A stretch of DNA of 64,000 bases from Microcebus murinus (taxonomy: Eukaryota > Chordata > Mammalia > Primates > Cheirogaleidae). The position numbers and the translations under genes are program-made. The stretch lies in the NCBI RefSeq assembly GCF_040939455.1, contig NC_134112.1:18502501-18566500 (forward strand), in the 5' to 3' direction. The first letter of the stretch is position 1. Every line of letters starts with the position of its first letter. Shown piece by piece: positions 60,557 through 64,000 of this stretch. Under the pieces are notes generated by a model that was given only the letters and a program-made list of their open reading frames with translations, had not been told where the DNA came from and ran no database searches.

Positions 60557-60889
60557 TGTGAAGCAACTGACAAAACACAAGGAGTTGTCAGTTCTCTATA
60601 TTCTCTATAATATTTTCATGTTTTTCTGTTTTTTAAAAAATTTCTGAAAAGGCAAATAAAGTATGAACTCTAGCAAAATCCAACAGTTATATCTATAAAA
60701 CTGTTTTTGATTTAAAATAAATGTTACAGTTAGTTTGAAGGCCTTATTTAGGCACATGTCACATTGATACTGATTTTACTTATACCATTTTTTATAAATA
60801 TATATTGCTTTTAAGATTTAATTATGCATTTAGCTAACATGTACAGTTAATGCTACCATATTTTCTTTAAATTGACTTATTCTAGAATG
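60557..60889. other. Last intron, nothing recognised
   Basis: AT-rich DNA between the Alu and the Tigger-type element. Confidence 0.45.
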
Positions 60890-61243
60890 GTGACACTGCA
60901 ACTTAGGATGTTTCAACTTAATAATATTTTGACTTTACAATTGTATGAAAGCGCTACGCATTCAGTTGAAACCGTATTTCAAGTGCCATTCTGTTTTTCA
61001 TTTTCTGTATAGTATTCAGTAAATCATATGAGATACTCAACATTTTGTTATATAATAGGCTTTATATTAGATGATTTTGCCTAACTGTAGGCTAATATAA
61101 GTGTTTCTAGCATATTTAAGGTAAGCTTGGCTAAGCTGTAGTGTTTAGTAATTGGGGCATATTAAATGCATTTTCAACTTACAATATTTTCAACTTACAA
61201 TGACTTTATTGAGATGTAACCCCATTGTAAGCCAGAGCATCTG
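60890..61243. mobile_element. Tigger-type non-autonomous DNA transposon
   Basis: TTGACTTTACAATTGTATGA, AGCGCTACGCATTCAGTTGA, GATGATTTTGCCTAACTGTA and the end TGTAACCCCATTGTAAGCCA ... GAGCATCTGTA are words of a pogo/Tigger-type MITE. The left end is eroded. No transposase is present. Confidence 0.7.
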
Positions 61244-61734
61244 TATAATTAATGCAGCTTTCCTCTGAACTAAGCAAATTTGCTAGTTATAATTTTAAAA
61301 ATCAATATTATACCTTTTTTGTGTGTTGGGCATGGTATGGATACCTGATCTCTCTTAATCCTCACAACAAACCTATGCCATGAGTGTGTATTTCCCCATT
61401 TCACAAATGTGAAAACAGACTGAGTGAAGCTAACTCCCCAACACTACATGCTGGTAAGTAGCTAAGGCAGAATTTATCCAAGGTGTTTCTTCGCCCTAAC
61501 ACCTGAGTGCATGTATTCTGCTGGTCTGTTTCTGTGTTTGTGGTCACCTTTGCTATATTCCCTTTGCCCTACAGTGAGTCAGGGCAACTTAAAGCCACCA
61601 TGGTAGGGTTGTTTTGTTAAATTAAGTCGTTTTACACAGAAAAAAAGAAATGAGGTCAGGATAAATCAGTGCTCTGATTTATCTGCCATTATATATCATG
61701 CATTGATTTTTAATGTGTACTTTAATTTTTCTAG
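61244..61734. other. Intron before last exon, with MIR
   Basis: 61325-61480 is a MIR-like piece (CTCTTAATCCTCACAACAAA, CCCCATTTCACAAATGTGAA, GCTGGTAAGTAGCTAAGG). The rest is plain intron up to the TTTTTCTAG acceptor. Confidence 0.6.
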
Positions 61735-61891
61735 GCCTGGTTGCAGTATGCCTGAAATTTGGGATGTGGAAGATCCTGCTAATGCTGGGAAAACTCCCTT
61801 ATGTAACCTCTTGGTGAAGGAGTCCAAGCCTCACTTCACCACTGTATTCCAGAACAGTGTTTACAAAGTCCTAGAAGTTGTGAAAGAATGA
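61735..61891 (+). CDS. DPY19L1: DPY19L1 last coding exon with stop codon
   Basis: The acceptor is TTTTTCTAG. The first G completes lysine, then 51 codons starting PGCSMPEIWDVEDPANAGKT and ending FQNSVYKVLEVVKE precede TGA at 61889. The KPGCSMPEIWDVEDP motif is conserved in the family. The ending KVLEVVKE differs from the shorter ending I recall for DPY19L2, supporting paralogue 1. Stop and acceptor are unambiguous. Confidence 0.96.
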
Positions 61892-62930
61892 CTGCTATAT
61901 GAACTGCTGCCTACAGAGAACTGCATCAGTAATTGTTTTAATGTTTTGCTAATAAGTCATGTGTTGTTTTTAATTCAAATCCCAAAAACTTTTGTAGGAA
62001 CTGTTTTCAAATAGCAAATGTTTTATTTGGTCAATTTGAATGTTATTCTAATTGTAAAAATGACTTATACTTTTATCATTTGGTTACTGTTTTAGTGTAC
62101 CCCCCTTAAAATTTGCTATGCAAATGAGTATATGCTTGTACTTGACTTGAATATTTGTGCTAAAGTGGGCAAACCTACCTGTATGAAAAAATATGATGGG
62201 TCGTGACAAGGATGATATGAAAATATAGGTCAATTCTGAACTATGTAGGGGCTGATTTTATAGTTTAGAGACCATTAATGCCCCTTGGTTCTTTTTTTCT
62301 GCCTCTTGCTCTTGTCTTTTGGACATTTCAGTGGTTATTATGAGATCTTCAGTTATGTCAGCCTTTGTCATCAACTTGAGTCATAGTAGATGGGGTAGAT
62401 GTGGGTATTTGCTATGTAGAATTATGTTTATTCCACTTCCTTGTATTCTTTTTGTTCTCTGTTGCTCTTGTTAATGAAGACTTTCCTGGCCTTTATTAAT
62501 CCAAACTCTTGGACCTAGTGGTTAGGGCCAAATTCCTTTTACTGTCTGACAATGTGGCATTATGATGTCTTTCGTACTTTCCCCCACATCTCTCCTTCCC
62601 ACATATTGTTTGTCAGATAAGTACTATTTACTCATTTAGTTGCTTATCAAGTACTTATTCTTGGTTTAAAAAAATTTAATGTTAACTGTGTATTTTTCTC
62701 ATTTTTAGCATTATTCAAATGTTTATATTTTAATACCTTTAAAGTACTTTAAAATTTTTTCATGTTTAATTGTAGTTTGAAGAAAACTATTTTGAACAAC
62801 CCCAAATATAATGCATCTAGAAACTAATGTATATTTGAGCAGACATAATTTATAGTGGAACAGTAGACTGTAGTATATGGTAATTTTCCTTTTACTATTA
62901 AGATACAATAAACCATGACTAATTTTTCTG
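61892..62930 (+). other. DPY19L1: DPY19L1 3' UTR (to first canonical poly(A) signal)
   Basis: AT-rich sequence follows the TGA with no recognisable interspersed repeat, as expected for a retained 3' UTR. The first canonical AATAAA is at 62907, so a cleavage site near 62925-62935 is inferred. A longer transcript reaching past 62930 is possible, because repeat-free sequence continues to the window end. Confidence 0.6.
62907..62912 (+). promoter_or_regulatory. DPY19L1: Poly(A) signal AATAAA
   Basis: A canonical hexamer lies about 1 kb downstream of the DPY19L1 stop, followed within 30 nt by a T-rich stretch. I saw no other AATAAA or ATTAAA between 61892 and 64000. Confidence 0.55.
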
Positions 62931-64000
62931 TCAAAAGAGTAAATGAATAGTGATAAACAGATGGAGCTTTTATATTTTACTTTTAAGATTGCCTGTCTTT
63001 AATAAGACAAAGCCTTAAGCCTTATGTTACAATTTCGGTTCTAAAAACTATTATTTCTGTATGAGGAATGAGTATATTCAGTCTTTTTCCTTCCTATTTA
63101 TTTTTATTTTGAAAAATTTCCAAACCTACTTTGAATTTCTTATATGAACCTTATTTTTTAGAGGTTAATTTGTGTGAAATGAGATTCTTCAAAACGGTGA
63201 ATCCTCATAGTTCTGAGAAATGGTTTTAAGGTTTTAAATACTAAGCAAACCGTGGCTATGGCTAACTACACATTTAATTATACAGTGTTCTCTTTATTAA
63301 CCACAGGCAGATTAACCTCATTGTGGATTGTCCTTGAGACCTGAGTCCTCAGGGATGGTTTCCGGTGCCCACTCCTGGGAGCCACTGAAGAGCTGTTTTC
63401 TTTCTGCCTTCTTACCAGAGCCAAAGGACATGCCTAAGTCTGGGGAGCGCTAGCTTGCTTATGTTAGTCAGCTGCACACACAGCACATCTGCTGAGGACT
63501 GTGCCCTCGGTGGGGGCACCAGCCCCACCCTGCCCCAGAGCCCAGAGCCAGCATCGCCCAGGGAGTCTCCTTCCCCGGAGCAGCCCAGGAGATTGAGTCC
63601 TGTCAGTGTTCTCCCGATTTGTGGATTTGTGGTCACTCTTTCTCATTTGCTAGTTGACTGTTTTATTTCGTAGGCTTTTGACAATTTTAAAAAAATATGG
63701 AAGCAGCTGGGGATCTGCGGATTAGGAGTAACATTTGAGCAGCGATGCAGCAATCCAGAAAAGTGGGAAGAGGGCACTTGAGGCTGGGAAGTGTGAGAGT
63801 GGACGTGGGTGGGAAGAGGGAGGTGTGCTCTGCCTTCCCTGCGATTGCTTCTCGCTGAAGTATGACTGATTTTGTACATTCAGCAGTTAGAGTCTTTTTA
63901 AACCATACTTTTAAAGTGATTCTCTATTTTTCTCACCCTCCAATAATTCCCTTTCAAGTAAGTTCTCATGTAATGATTAGAAAGTCAGTACAGGAGAAAA
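62931..64000. other. Sequence downstream of first poly(A) signal
   Basis: No repeat or coding gene is recognised. 63440-63620 is GC-rich relative to its surroundings (many CCC, CAGCC and CCAGAG runs, few CpG), and short open frames on both strands there are overlapping by-products of that composition. It may be an extended DPY19L1 3' UTR or intergenic DNA. Confidence 0.4.

Overview
This window is nuclear DNA from a primate, almost certainly a strepsirrhine and most likely a lemur. Three Alu copies (9461-9794, 28500-28817, 60184-60556) carry the strepsirrhine middle region (TTAATTGGCCAACTAA-like spacer, GCTCTTGCTCAGGCTGG, GCTAGGCTGACACCA). Several truncated L1 copies end in a 3' UTR type I associate with lemurs. 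AluJ-like copies, MIR, L2, old L1M/L1ME, MLT1 and Tigger relics supply the older mammalian layer.

The only functional gene I can support is the 3' two thirds of DPY19L1 on the + strand, an ER C-mannosyltransferase. Fifteen coding exons (13225-61891) with canonical AG/GT junctions and compatible phases join into 474 codons plus a TGA stop, with no frameshift. Earlier exons must lie upstream of base 1. The exons range from 25 nt to 175 nt. The 3' UTR starts at 61892, and a canonical AATAAA lies at 62907.

Layout: 1-13224 is the 3' part of an upstream intron, filled with antisense L1, an AluJ-like copy, a long CT-repeat tract, a Tigger-type MITE split by a lemur Alu, and a Tigger1-like transposase relic. 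13225-19697 holds three exons plus a minus-strand processed pseudogene of nucleolin that is split by an MLT1-like LTR. 19698-29650 is a 10 kb intron of nested L1, AluJ, ERV LTR and a lemur L1 3' end. 29651-32512 has three exons. 32513-41824 is a 9 kb intron, mostly antisense L1 plus an LTR. 41825-55723 has eight exons among MIR, L2 and L1 fragments and a small 3'-UTR-like retrocopy. 55724-61734 is the last intron, with an ERV LTR inside a locally repeated sequence, an Alu and a Tigger-type MITE. 61735-64000 is the last exon and downstream sequence.

I found no new multi-gene system. The most notable signals are structural. One is a perfect 30-bp hairpin inside an old L1, consistent with a replication template switch. 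Another is a near-perfect zero-loop palindrome. Others are a retrocopied 3' end with 14-bp target-site duplications, a three-copy unassigned repeat (one copy inverted), and an L2-like tail lodged inside an L1.
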